Origin: JBKPCD01 sp046727175
GTDB taxonomy: Bacteria; Acidobacteriota; Vicinamibacteria; Vicinamibacterales; 2-12-FULL-66-21
DNA: 5,757 bases
Direction: 5' to 3'
Assembly: GCA_046727175.1 (NCBI GenBank)
Contig: JBKPCD010000247.1
Location: 1-5,757 of the forward strand
In this document: piece after piece, positions 1 to 5,757 of the stretch
Position numbering within the stretch: position 1 is the stretch's first letter
Layout of the letters: every line of letters begins with the position of its first letter
Made by a program: the position numbers and the translations under genes
The notes under the pieces: generated by a model
The model's input: only the letters and a program-made list of their open reading frames with translations
Told to the model about the DNA's origin: nothing
Databases searched by the model: none

Positions 1-2469
1 TTCCCGCTCGGCGGCATCGGCACGGGCACCGTGTCGCTCGGCGCCCGCGGCGAGCTGCGCGACTGGGAGCTGGCCAACTCGCCGGCGAAGGGGCGGCAGA
101 ACGCCAACGCGTTCTTCGCCATCCACGCGCGTCCCAAGGGCAGCGTCGCCGTAAACCGCGTGCTCGAGGCGCGGATCGGCGGCGACCCAAGGCGCGATCA
201 GCAGGGGGGCTTCCAGGTCTACGAGCTCGCCGGCCTGCCGCGTCTGGCCTCCGCGCGCCTCATCGGCGAGTACCCGATCGCCCGCGTCGAGTTCGAGGAT
301 CCCGAGCTGCCGGTGCGGGTCGCGCTCACCGCGTTCACGCCGTTCGTACCGCTCGACGCCGACGCCTCCGGAATTCCGGCGACCGTGCTGCGCTACTCCG
401 TCACGAATCCGGGCGACATCCCGGTGTCGGTCACCATCGCGGGCTCCCTTTCGCACATCGCGGGGGAGCAGAAGAACTTCAGGGATTTGGTTCGCGCCTG
501 GTACGTCGGAGGCGCGCGGCAGACAGTGTCCTGGCGCGACGACGGGGAATTCCGCGGGCTCGACTTCGGGGTGGACCTCGACCCCGGTGATGAGGAGTAC
601 GGCACGGTGAGCCTCATGACGCGCGCCGAGCGGGTGACCAAGAAGCCGGAGTGGGTGCGAAGCTTCGTGGGGGCCGGGGCGGAGCTGTTCTGGCGCGACT
701 TCGCGGCGGACGGGCTTCTGGACGAGGCCGACGAGGCCCTCCCCGTCGAAGAGGTGATGCCCGGCAGGGTGCCGAACCGGACGACCGGGTCACTCGGCAT
801 CGTCGCCGACGTCGCGCCGGGGGAGACCCGGGATTTCGAGTTCGTGCTCGCGTGGAGCTTCCCCAACCGCCCGAACTGTTGGTGGCGGGCGAGTCCCCCC
901 GCCCCCGGCCAACCAGAGACGATCCGCAACCACTACGCGACGATCTGGCCCGATGCCTGGGCGGCCGGCGCGCATCTGCTCCGCGAGCTGCCGCGGCTCG
1001 AGGCGGCGACGCGGGCGTTCCAAGACGCCCTCTTCTCCAGCACCCTCGACCCGGCGATCCTGGAGGCGGTGAGCTCGACGCTCGCCGTCGTTCGCAGCAC
1101 GACATGCTTCCGCATCAAGGGCGGGTGGTTCCTCGGCTGGGAGGGGAGCTGGGACGAGGAAGGCAGCTGCTACGGCACGTGCACCCACGTGTGGAGCTAC
1201 GCGCAATCCGTCGCGTGGCTGTTCCCCGAACTGGAGCGCAGCGCGCGGCGCATCGAGTACACGCTGGAGGTGGACGCGAAGGGCTCGCAGCCCATCCGGA
1301 GTCAGCGGATTTTCGGATTGGGCGCGACCGAGGGCAAAGGCCTGGAATTCGCGCACCCGGCCGTGGACGGGCAGATGGGGTCGCTGCTGCGGCTCCACCG
1401 CGAGTGGCGCTTCAGCGGCGACGACGCGTTCCTGCGGGAGTGCTGGCCGGCGGCCGTGCGCAGCATCGAGTTCGCCCTCCGCGAGTGGGACACCGACAAG
1501 GACGGGGTTCTGGATGCGCGCATGCACAACACCTACGACATCTTCTTCTACGGCGCCGAGCCGCTCGGCAACATCTATTTCCTCGCGGCGCTGAAGGCGA
1601 TGGCGGCGATGGCCCGGCACCTCGGGGAGGCCGCTGCGGCCAAGCGTTACGAAGAAGCGTGGGCGCGCAGCAGCGCCGCGATCGACAAGCTCCTCTACAA
1701 CGGGGAGTACTACCAGCAGCGCCTCGACGACGTGGACGAGCACCGCTATCAGTTCGGCGCCGGCGTGCTGAGCGACCAAACGCTCGGCCAGTTACACGCT
1801 CACCTCAACGGGCTCGGCTACGTGCTTCCGGAGGAACACATCCGGAGCGCCGTCGCGGCGGTGTTCCGGCACAACTTCCGTTCCGACCTTTCGCATCATG
1901 AGAACTTGCAGCGCGCCTACGCGCTCGGCGACGAGGGCGGGCTCGTCACCGCCTCCTGGCCGAAGGGCGGCCGGCCGCGCATTCCGTTCATCTACAGCGA
2001 CGAGGTGTGGACCGGGATCGAGTACCAGGTGGCGGCCCACCTGATCTTCGAGGGCTTCGTCGAGGAGGGGCTCACGGTCGTCCGCGCCGCACGGGCCCGC
2101 CACACCGGGGAGCTCCGCAGCCCGTGGGACGACATCGAGGCCGGCCACCACTACGCCCGGTCCCTCGCGGCCTGGGGTCTGCTGATCGCCGCGAGCGGGG
2201 TCCAGTACGACGGGATCGCCCGGACGCTGTCGTTCGACCCGATCGCCGATGGCCGCTACCCCTTCACGACCGGGACGGAGTGGGGCGTCGCGACGATCGC
2301 GGGCGATAACGTGACGCTCGACGTCCGCGGCGGCCGCCTCGACCTCGCGTCCCTCTCCCTCCGAGGCCGCCCCTCCCGTCGGTCGGAGTATGACGAGGCC
2401 GCGCTGTTCTACACCGTGGAGGGGGGCGTGGGGGAATATTTCAGCCTGGTGCGTGGGCGGTGCAAGTGA
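1..2469 (+). CDS. GH116 family beta-glycosidase (GBA2/DUF608 type), 5'-partial
   Basis: Retaining glycoside hydrolase of family GH116, whose members cleave beta-glucosides, glucosylceramide or beta-GlcNAc; which substrate applies here is not decidable. The frame is open from base 1, which already encodes FPLGGIGTGT, the conserved glycine-rich start of the N-terminal GH116 domain, so only a short N-terminus or signal peptide is missing and the GTG at 31 is not the true start. Numbering from that GTG, the N-terminal beta-rich domain spans roughly residues 1-280 and the (alpha/alpha)6 catalytic domain roughly 330-740. Family landmarks are GWEGSW (E371, candidate nucleophile), GTCTHVWSYAQ (383-393), DGQMGSLLRLHREW, HNTYD (D503, candidate acid/base), SDEVWTGIEY (656-665) and IEAGHHYARS (702-711). 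The E371-D503 spacing of 132 resembles the archaeal SSO1353 type (as I recall, E335/D462) more than the roughly 150 of GBA2. The reading frame is intact to the TGA at 2467. The family call is secure; catalytic residue assignments are by motif alignment from memory. Confidence 0.93.
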   Translation, partial: FPLGGIGTGTVSLGARGELRDWELANSPAKGRQNANAFFAIHARPKGSVAVNRVLEARIGGDPRRDQQGGFQVYELAGLPRLASARLIGEYPIARVEFEDPELPVRVALTAFTPFVPLDADASGIPATVLRYSVTNPGDIPVSVTIAGSLSHIAGEQKNFRDLVRAWYVGGARQTVSWRDDGEFRGLDFGVDLDPGDEEYGTVSLMTRAERVTKKPEWVRSFVGAGAELFWRDFAADGLLDEADEALPVEEVMPGRVPNRTTGSLGIVADVAPGETRDFEFVLAWSFPNRPNCWWRASPPAPGQPETIRNHYATIWPDAWAAGAHLLRELPRLEAATRAFQDALFSSTLDPAILEAVSSTLAVVRSTTCFRIKGGWFLGWEGSWDEEGSCYGTCTHVWSYAQSVAWLFPELERSARRIEYTLEVDAKGSQPIRSQRIFGLGATEGKGLEFAHPAVDGQMGSLLRLHREWRFSGDDAFLRECWPAAVRSIEFALREWDTDKDGVLDARMHNTYDIFFYGAEPLGNIYFLAALKAMAAMARHLGEAAAAKRYEEAWARSSAAIDKLLYNGEYYQQRLDDVDEHRYQFGAGVLSDQTLGQLHAHLNGLGYVLPEEHIRSAVAAVFRHNFRSDLSHHENLQRAYALGDEGGLVTASWPKGGRPRIPFIYSDEVWTGIEYQVAAHLIFEGFVEEGLTVVRAARARHTGELRSPWDDIEAGHHYARSLAAWGLLIAASGVQYDGIARTLSFDPIADGRYPFTTGTEWGVATIAGDNVTLDVRGGRLDLASLSLRGRPSRRSEYDEAALFYTVEGGVGEYFSLVRGRCK

Positions 2470-2636
2470 ACGAAAAAGGGGGGAACACCTGGGTGGCCGA
2501 CGAAAAGGGGAACGAAGCCTACGTGACGATCATTCCCGGCCAGGAACCAAAACTCCGCAAGATCCTGAGACAGGGTCACGGGGCAGTATTGAGCGTTACA
2601 AATCAAAAACAGGTAAGGATGGCAACGATGGAATAG
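2466..2636 (+). CDS. possible small ORF overlapping the GH116 stop codon (56 aa)
   Basis: An open frame starts with the GTG at 2466, which overlaps the TGA of the glycosidase gene in a GTGA arrangement typical of translational coupling, and runs 56 codons to the TAG at 2634-2636. The product begins MNEKGGNTWVADEKGNEAYV and ends QVRMATME. It is hydrophilic, with no membrane segment, signal peptide or motif that I recognise. The ribosome binding site is weak (only GGGCGG about 5 bases before the start). Base composition is clearly less GC-rich than the glycosidase gene, and a run of A5 followed by G6 lies at its start. It could be a genuine small coupled gene, the remnant of a lost gene at the edge of the decayed region, or a chance ORF. 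No function is proposed. Confidence 0.3.
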   Translation: MNEKGGNTWVADEKGNEAYVTIIPGQEPKLRKILRQGHGAVLSVTNQKQVRMATME

Positions 2637-2691
2637 GTACGGGCAGCGCGAACTACGAACGGCGCTCGCAATATCTGGCGTCGTAAGCATC

Positions 2692-3067
2692 ATGAGCATC
2701 CTTCGGGTACTCACCGTCGGCGCGTTCGGGATCACCATCTTCCTCGCGGTGTTTGTCGAGGGCATGCGGACTCGTCGCCGGTCACCTCCTGGGCCGACCC
2801 GATGAAGACGACCGCACGGTGCTCGCCTTTGCCACTGTCTCGCGACATCCTGGCGTCTCAATCGCGATTGCGGCCCTGACGCGTGAACCGCTCGCGCCGA
2901 TCGGTGTGCTGCTCGCCGTCGTGGTTAATGAGGTCGCCGTCGTGCCATACAGGTGGTGGCGGAAGCGGTTGCGTCGAAGAGGCTGCTGCGTCTGCGCGCG
3001 CCGGTGTGCATCGAGGTGTGGAGTGACGCTACGACGACGCAGCGGAAGCAGGCGCACGGCACTTTAG
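2692..3067 (+). pseudogene. C-terminal remnant of a bile-acid:sodium-symporter-like membrane protein, frameshifted
   Basis: From 2771 to about 2968 one frame encodes LVAGHLLGRPDEDDRTVLAF, then SRHPGVSIAIA and PYRWWRKR. I recognise this as the end of bacterial bile-acid:Na+ symporter family (BASS/SBF-like) proteins, in which GHLLGGP-(D/E)DRTVLA, a SRHPG(V/I) segment and a final membrane helix ending in basic residues are characteristic. The preceding helix lies in a different frame: the ATG at 2692 reads MSILRVLTVGAFGITIFLAV, a membrane segment, and runs into a stop at 2803. The two pieces join naturally if the frame changes between about 2755 and 2770. The roughly 200 upstream residues expected in this family, including most membrane helices, are absent. 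After 2968 the frame continues to 3067 as arginine- and cysteine-rich sequence without homology. This is a decayed fragment, not a working transporter. An alternative is that the 37-residue ORF at 2692-2805 is a separate single-helix miniprotein. Confidence 0.6.
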
Positions 3068-3068
3068 G

Positions 3069-3356
3069 ATTCAGCAGGCATTGAAGGCGGTCACCCTCGA
3101 CGCCGCCTGGCGATGCCGCAAGGAGGACATCACCGGCAGCATCGAGCCCGGCAAATGTGCAGACTTCGCCGTCCTGGAGAAAGACCCGACTGCAGTCGAT
3201 CCGACAACGATCAAATCCATCAAGTCGTGGAGACCTGGTTCGATGCGCGGACGGCTGGTCGGAATCTTCTTTCCCAGGCCCGAAATCACCCTTCCAATCG
3301 AACTGAAACGCGAACTGTACGACATGCTGAGCAGCGCCGTCGCGCAGAGCAGCTGA
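3069..3356 (+). pseudogene. C-terminal remnant of a YtcJ-type amidohydrolase
   Basis: The frame reads IQQALKAVTLDAAW, GSIEPGKCADFAVLEKDPTA and VDPTTIKSIK, matching the C-terminal beta-sandwich region of the amidohydrolase family 3 (YtcJ-like) metal-dependent hydrolases, where ALRAVTxDAAW and GSIEPGKxADFxVL are near-invariant. The whole TIM barrel with the metal-binding histidines, some 450 residues, is missing: the frame opens only at 3027 after a TGA and has no plausible start (TTG at 3081 falls inside the conserved motif). The expected closing segment is also out of frame. After SIK at 3224 the original frame continues SWRPGSM, while the frame one base back reads VVETWFDAR, the usual ending, so one base appears lost near 3224. 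It cannot be catalytic. The frame ends with a TGA at 3354-3356 after a non-homologous tail. Confidence 0.72.
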
Positions 3357-3439
3357 AGCGAAGAAGGGTCTCCGAAGGCGGCGTGCTGAAGGATTTCGAA
3401 GCATCGCGGAACAAGCGCCGCGCAGCTCGTCGCCGACGC

Positions 3440-3474
3440 TAACGTTCTTCCCACGGAACGATGTGGCCGGCCAT
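3440..3474. repeat. palindrome-rich leader: AACGTT dyad, CGTTC/GAACG hairpin and a 10-bp palindrome
   Basis: In the gap between the amidohydrolase remnant and the DUF4160-type operon, three dyads lie within 35 bases. TAACGTT at 3440-3446 is the inverted partner of AACGTTA at 3476-3482. CGTTC at 3443-3447 can pair with GAACG at 3456-3460. TGGCCGGCCA at 3464-3473 is a perfect 10-bp palindrome. Together with the adjacent 3475-3500 dyad, they make this the most symmetric stretch in the window. A regulator-binding region is inferred from position; no clear -35/-10 pair is visible. Confidence 0.4.
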
Positions 3475-3500
3475 AAACGTTACCTTCTGTGGTAACATTT
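3475..3500. promoter_or_regulatory. inverted repeat, candidate operator of the DUF4160/HTH operon
   Basis: GTTACC (3479-3484) and GGTAAC (3491-3496) form a perfect 6-bp dyad around the spacer TTCTGT. After one mismatch (3478/3497) the flanks AAA (3475-3477) and TTT (3498-3500) also pair, giving nine matched pairs out of ten. It sits directly before the first gene and overlaps the TTG start candidate at 3499, so a bound dimer would block transcription or translation initiation. Autoregulation by the helix-turn-helix partner encoded downstream is an inference from this position. Confidence 0.45.
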
Positions 3501-3702
3501 GAGATCGGTGGGCAAGTATCGGCGGGGCGGGTACATCTTCATCACGTGGAAAGGCGATCACCCGCCGCGGCACGTGCACGTTTATCGCGACGGCAGGCTG
3601 ATCGTGAAATGGGATTTGGATAATCAGAAGCCGATGAAAGGCGCGGCGACGCGGCGCATTATGGAACTGATCGGCGAGCTGGAGGCTGAGGGGCTGCTGT
3701 GA
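3499..3702 (+). CDS. DUF4160-type small protein, first gene of a two-gene operon
   Basis: A 67-residue protein if started at the TTG at 3499, or 64 residues from the GTG at 3508. The GTG has GAGA (3501-3504) in front of it and does not overlap the palindrome, so it is at least as likely. The core GGYIFITWKGDHPPRHVHVY (with TTG-start numbering, about residues 10-29) followed by RDGRLIVKWDLDNQKPMKG is the signature of DUF4160-like proteins: a small beta-rich unit with the hallmark HPPRHVHV histidine cluster, then one helix (RRIMELIGELEAEGLL). Biochemical function of the family is not established to my knowledge. Members are often encoded next to a DUF2442 or helix-turn-helix gene and are suspected of belonging to toxin-antitoxin-like pairs. 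The gene overlaps the next one by four bases (GTGA), implying coupled translation and a functional pair. Confidence 0.8.
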   Translation: MRSVGKYRRGGYIFITWKGDHPPRHVHVYRDGRLIVKWDLDNQKPMKGAATRRIMELIGELEAEGLL

Positions 3703-4166
3703 AGATCCGCTCTGTCAGGCACAACAATCGGAAGAAAGTGTTCGAGGTCGGCACCTCGACGAAGAAGCTCGTGTTCCCGTTCTCGAAGGCGGAGCCGGCG
3801 CCCACGACCGAAGACCCGGTCACGGAGCTTTCGGTCGACGCGGAGGCTGGTCGGGAGGCGTTCAGCTACGTCCTTCACTCCGGCCGTACCGGCACCGTGC
3901 ACGTCGAACAGGTGCTCGAGTACAACCAGGATCCGACCTACCTCCGCGATCTCCTGTTGTACCGCCTGACGCTCGAAGCACAGAAGCGAGTGGCAAAGAG
4001 CCCGCTCTCGAAGCGCGAGATCGTGCGCCGGCTCGGGACGTCGCCAGCGCAGTTGTATCGACTGCTCGATCAGACGAACTACCGCAAGTCCGTCGATCAG
4101 CTGCTCGCGCTACTGCAAGTGCTCAACTGTGACGTGGACCTGGTCGTTCGGACGAAGACAGCCTGA
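3699..4166 (+). CDS. helix-turn-helix protein with N-terminal beta-rich domain, partner of the DUF4160-type protein
   Basis: A 155-residue protein starting at the GTG that overlaps the previous stop, with a good Shine-Dalgarno stretch GAGGGG at 3688-3693, five bases ahead. Residues 1-75 are rich in predicted beta strands (KVFEVGTS, KLVFPFSK, GREAFSYVLHSGRTGTVHVE). They resemble the small domains, such as DUF2442, that accompany DUF4160, but I cannot name the family with certainty. A helical linker (80-100, YLRDLLLYRLTLEAQKRVAK) leads to an XRE-like helix-turn-helix: SKREIVRRLGTSPAQLYRLL (residues 104-123), then SVDQLLALLQVLNCDVDLVV. That ending is like HigA-type antitoxins and other Cro/C1 proteins. 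The likely role is DNA-binding regulator, and possibly antitoxin, of its own operon through the dyads at 3440-3500. DNA binding is well supported; the antitoxin role is inference. Confidence 0.8.
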   Translation: MKIRSVRHNNRKKVFEVGTSTKKLVFPFSKAEPAPTTEDPVTELSVDAEAGREAFSYVLHSGRTGTVHVEQVLEYNQDPTYLRDLLLYRLTLEAQKRVAKSPLSKREIVRRLGTSPAQLYRLLDQTNYRKSVDQLLALLQVLNCDVDLVVRTKTA

Positions 4167-4229
4167 CGCAACACGCCTGAAGGCGTGCTCCTTCAAGGCA
4201 GCGAGCACTGTGACGTAACTGTGACGTGA
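4126..4229 (+). repeat. three copies of the decamer ACTGTGACGT
   Basis: ACTGTGACGT occurs at 4126-4135 inside the 3' end of the helix-turn-helix gene and twice downstream, at 4207-4216 and 4218-4227. The two downstream copies form a near-perfect 11-base tandem (4208-4218 and 4219-4229, one difference). The copy at 4218 shares the longer AACTGTGACGTG with the coding copy. It is followed by ACCCTGTCGATTC, resembling GACCTGGTCGTTC in the gene, so it may be a decayed partial duplication of the gene's end rather than a protein-binding site. Confidence 0.5.
4172..4199 (+). terminator. hairpin(s) just after the DUF4160/HTH operon; REP-like or terminator-like
   Basis: Six bases after the TGA of the helix-turn-helix gene, CACGCC (4172-4177) pairs perfectly with GGCGTG (4182-4187) around the loop TGAA. 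A competing hairpin uses GCCTGAAGG (4175-4183) against CCTTCAAGGC (4190-4199), nine pairs with A4195 bulged. No run of T follows, so a classical rho-independent terminator is not evident. The CGCCTGAAGGCG type of sequence recalls short intergenic palindromes repeated in Acidobacteriota-like genomes, so a REP-like element is the main alternative. Confidence 0.4.
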
Positions 4230-4583
4230 CCCTGTCGATTCAGCGAGAACTACTGCGGTTTACGGTGATCGACGATCGCGACGCGGGAGGGGGCTAATTC
4301 TGGATCTGCAACGGTCAACCACTCGGACATCTCTCCGCATTTAGAATCAACAGTTTGCGAGCGGTCTGACATTGATTATCGCACACGCCATTGACGTGCG
4401 AGGGATCTTGCTCGAACACGTTTCCATTCAGCGGTTTCCAGCATGACAGGAACGTGCGTGCGACGAAATTGTGTCAGACCGGCATTCACTCGCCAGAGAG
4501 ACTGGGCATATACTTGGCGACTTCTCGCGAGCGATTCCGGTTTCCAAGGACGACGCGCGATCTCGGAGGCCCCCAGAAACACG
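4230..4583. other. non-coding spacer between convergent genes
   Basis: About 350 bases between the operon's repeats and the 3' end of the minus-strand permease gene. I see no supported gene, tRNA or strong terminator. The open frames overlapping it on either strand lack homology and coding-like composition. A 9-base direct repeat CGGTTTCCA (4432-4440 and 4538-4546) and the 8-base palindrome CTCGCGAG (4524-4531) are the only structures noticed and may be chance. Confidence 0.5.
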
Positions 4584-5757
4584 TCACACCTGTCGCAGCG
4601 CCTCGGTCGGTTGAACACGCAGCGCCCGGTGCGCCGGTGCGGCACACGCAAGCACGCCCACCGCCGCCATGATGACCGACGTGATCACCGATGAGACGAG
4701 GAGATCCGCGGTCAGGCTATCGGCGCGCCACGCGAGGAGCAAGATGAGGCTGTTGCCGGCGATGATGCCGCCGCCGAGCTGACGACCGGCACGTGCGAAC
4801 ACCGTACTCAGCACGCGCCGGGAGTTGGCGCCGAGTGCGATACGGATCCCAATCTCGCGGGTGCGACGCGCCACGGCCACGGCCATGAGCGCGTACAGAC
4901 CGGCAGCGGAAAAGACCACCGCCCCGACCAGAATGCTCTTGATGACGACGCTGCCGAATGCCTTCGATTCTCGCTCCTGCGCGACGACCTCGTCGAGGGT
5001 GGCCATATCCCGGAGCTGCAGGCCGGCATCGATCCCTCGCGCAAGGACGGCGACGCGGGGCGCAAGCGGCGATGCGTCCCCCGCGACGCGCACAGTGACC
5101 ACGACGGGATCGAGCTCCGCCGCGGACGCTGCGCGATAGATGCACGTCGTCCCACCGCCGCCGTCGCCGCCGACGTTCAGATCCGAGACCACGCCGACGA
5201 TCTCGTGCCAGGGTCCCAGCTCGCGCTCGGGGCCTCGCTGGATCGTGCGGACCCGTGCGCCCACCGGATTCCTGCCGACTTCGCGCATGAACGCCTCGTT
5301 CACCACGACGGGCCGGTTCGGCGCCCCAGCGTCAGCGGCATGCAAGCTGCGGCCGGCCACGATCCCAGCGCCGAACGCCTCGTGATAGCCGGCACCGACA
5401 GCCGCCATCGCGAATCCGCCCTCGTAATTGCCGTGGAGGCGAGCCGGTGGTGCGCCGTCCTGCTCCGTTTCCAGCGCCACCCAGTCCGGCGCCGCCCCCA
5501 GCAGGCGATCGGCGAGCGTGACGTGGGTGACACCAGGCTCCTCACGCAACCGGCGCGCGAGCTCTTCGTATGCACGCGCGCGACGCGCGCCGATCTGCCC
5601 ATCGTCAGGCACACCGCGCTCGCCGGCCAGCGCCTCGTTGTCCATCCTGAGGCGGAAGGTGAGGTAACGCTCCGTCGGAAACGCTGCCCACGTCGACTGC
5701 TCTTGACGGGAGTTGGTATAGATCCCCACCGCGGCGGGCACGAACAGCAGCGTGCAG
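4584..5757 (-). CDS. ABC-type permease of the MacB/FtsX kind (ADOP-like), C-terminal half, 5'-partial
   Basis: The minus-strand frame is open from the window's right edge (CTLLFVPAAVGIYTNSR, the tail of a membrane helix) to the TGA at 4584-4586, giving 390 residues with the true start outside the window. After the first helix comes a large extracytoplasmic domain of the MacB periplasmic-core type, with NRPVVVNEAFMREVGRNPVG and the segment WHEIVGVVSDL. It is followed by the FtsX domain with three helices, about residues 273-296, 325-343 and 351-373. RRTREIGIRIALGA follows the first of these helices, and the protein closes with ALRVQPTEALRQV. These endings are typical of the ADOP family (acidobacterial duplicated orphan permease), where two such halves are fused and no cognate ATPase is encoded alongside; only the second half is visible here. 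Related MacB proteins transmit ATPase movement to export substrates across the envelope; the ADOP substrate is unknown. It is convergent with the DUF4160/HTH operon. Confidence 0.9.
   Translation of the reverse strand, partial: CTLLFVPAAVGIYTNSRQEQSTWAAFPTERYLTFRLRMDNEALAGERGVPDDGQIGARRARAYEELARRLREEPGVTHVTLADRLLGAAPDWVALETEQDGAPPARLHGNYEGGFAMAAVGAGYHEAFGAGIVAGRSLHAADAGAPNRPVVVNEAFMREVGRNPVGARVRTIQRGPERELGPWHEIVGVVSDLNVGGDGGGGTTCIYRAASAAELDPVVVTVRVAGDASPLAPRVAVLARGIDAGLQLRDMATLDEVVAQERESKAFGSVVIKSILVGAVVFSAAGLYALMAVAVARRTREIGIRIALGANSRRVLSTVFARAGRQLGGGIIAGNSLILLLAWRADSLTADLLVSSVITSVIMAAVGVLACAAPAHRALRVQPTEALRQV

Noticed and set aside
651..1901. Long open frame (416 codons) inside the glycosidase gene, plus long minus-strand frames at 790-1779 and 393-929
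   Set aside because: Arginine/proline/alanine-rich translations without motifs; these are shadows of the high-GC GH116 coding frame.
2925..3454. Minus-strand frames opposite the decayed region
   Set aside because: They lie antisense to recognisable symporter and amidohydrolase residues and show no family features.
3466..3500. The 3479-3496 dyad as a transcription terminator for the upstream fragments
   Set aside because: A weak 6-bp core followed by only a few T bases and placed at a start codon fits an operator better than a terminator.
4432..4546. Direct repeat CGGTTTCCA at 4432-4440 and 4538-4546 as a possible att or CRISPR-like repeat
   Set aside because: Only nine bases and two copies; no target-site or spacer structure, so chance is adequate.
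4376..4694. Three overlapping 83-93 codon frames across the spacer and the permease 3' end
   Set aside because: No recognisable motifs, no good ribosome binding sites, and overlap with the end of a well-supported gene on the minus strand.
4717..5155. Additional frames on both strands within the permease gene
   Set aside because: Low-complexity shadows; the 4584-5757 minus frame carries the MacB/FtsX motifs throughout.

Overview
The window is GC-rich bacterial DNA with the third-position bias of a high-GC genome. The best hint of origin is the minus-strand gene at the right end. It looks like the second half of an acidobacterial-type duplicated orphan permease (ADOP, of the MacB/FtsX kind), a family especially abundant in Acidobacteriota and Gemmatimonadota. 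A GH116 glycosidase and fragments of a YtcJ-type amidohydrolase and a bile-acid:sodium-symporter-like protein fit such a soil-type genome. The phylum is an inference; no rRNA or marker gene is present.

Layout from left to right. (1) Positions 1-2469, plus strand: a nearly complete GH116 (GBA2/DUF608-type) beta-glycosidase, cut only at its N-terminus by the window edge. A possible 56-residue ORF overlaps its stop codon by four bases. (2) About 2637-3356: a stretch of decayed genes holding two unrelated C-terminal-only fragments side by side. One is the tail of a bile-acid:sodium-symporter-like membrane protein, split over two frames. The other is the tail of a YtcJ-type amidohydrolase, with an apparent one-base deletion close to position 3224. 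(3) Positions 3440-4166: a compact two-gene operon. A DUF4160-type small protein of 64-67 residues overlaps by GTGA a 155-residue protein with a C-terminal helix-turn-helix. A dense cluster of inverted repeats lies immediately upstream. This has the layout of an autoregulated toxin-antitoxin-like module. (4) Positions 4167-4583: non-coding, with two mutually exclusive hairpins right after the operon and three copies of a decamer. (5) Positions 4584-5757, minus strand: the C-terminal half of the ADOP-type permease, convergent with the operon.

No single pathway links these genes. The glycosidase and the permease look like ordinary chromosomal genes. The part between them looks like a turnover zone where genes decayed and a small mobile-style module settled. 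The DUF4160/helix-turn-helix pair with its palindromic leader is the most promising candidate for a poorly described system. Its biochemical role cannot be read from the sequence.
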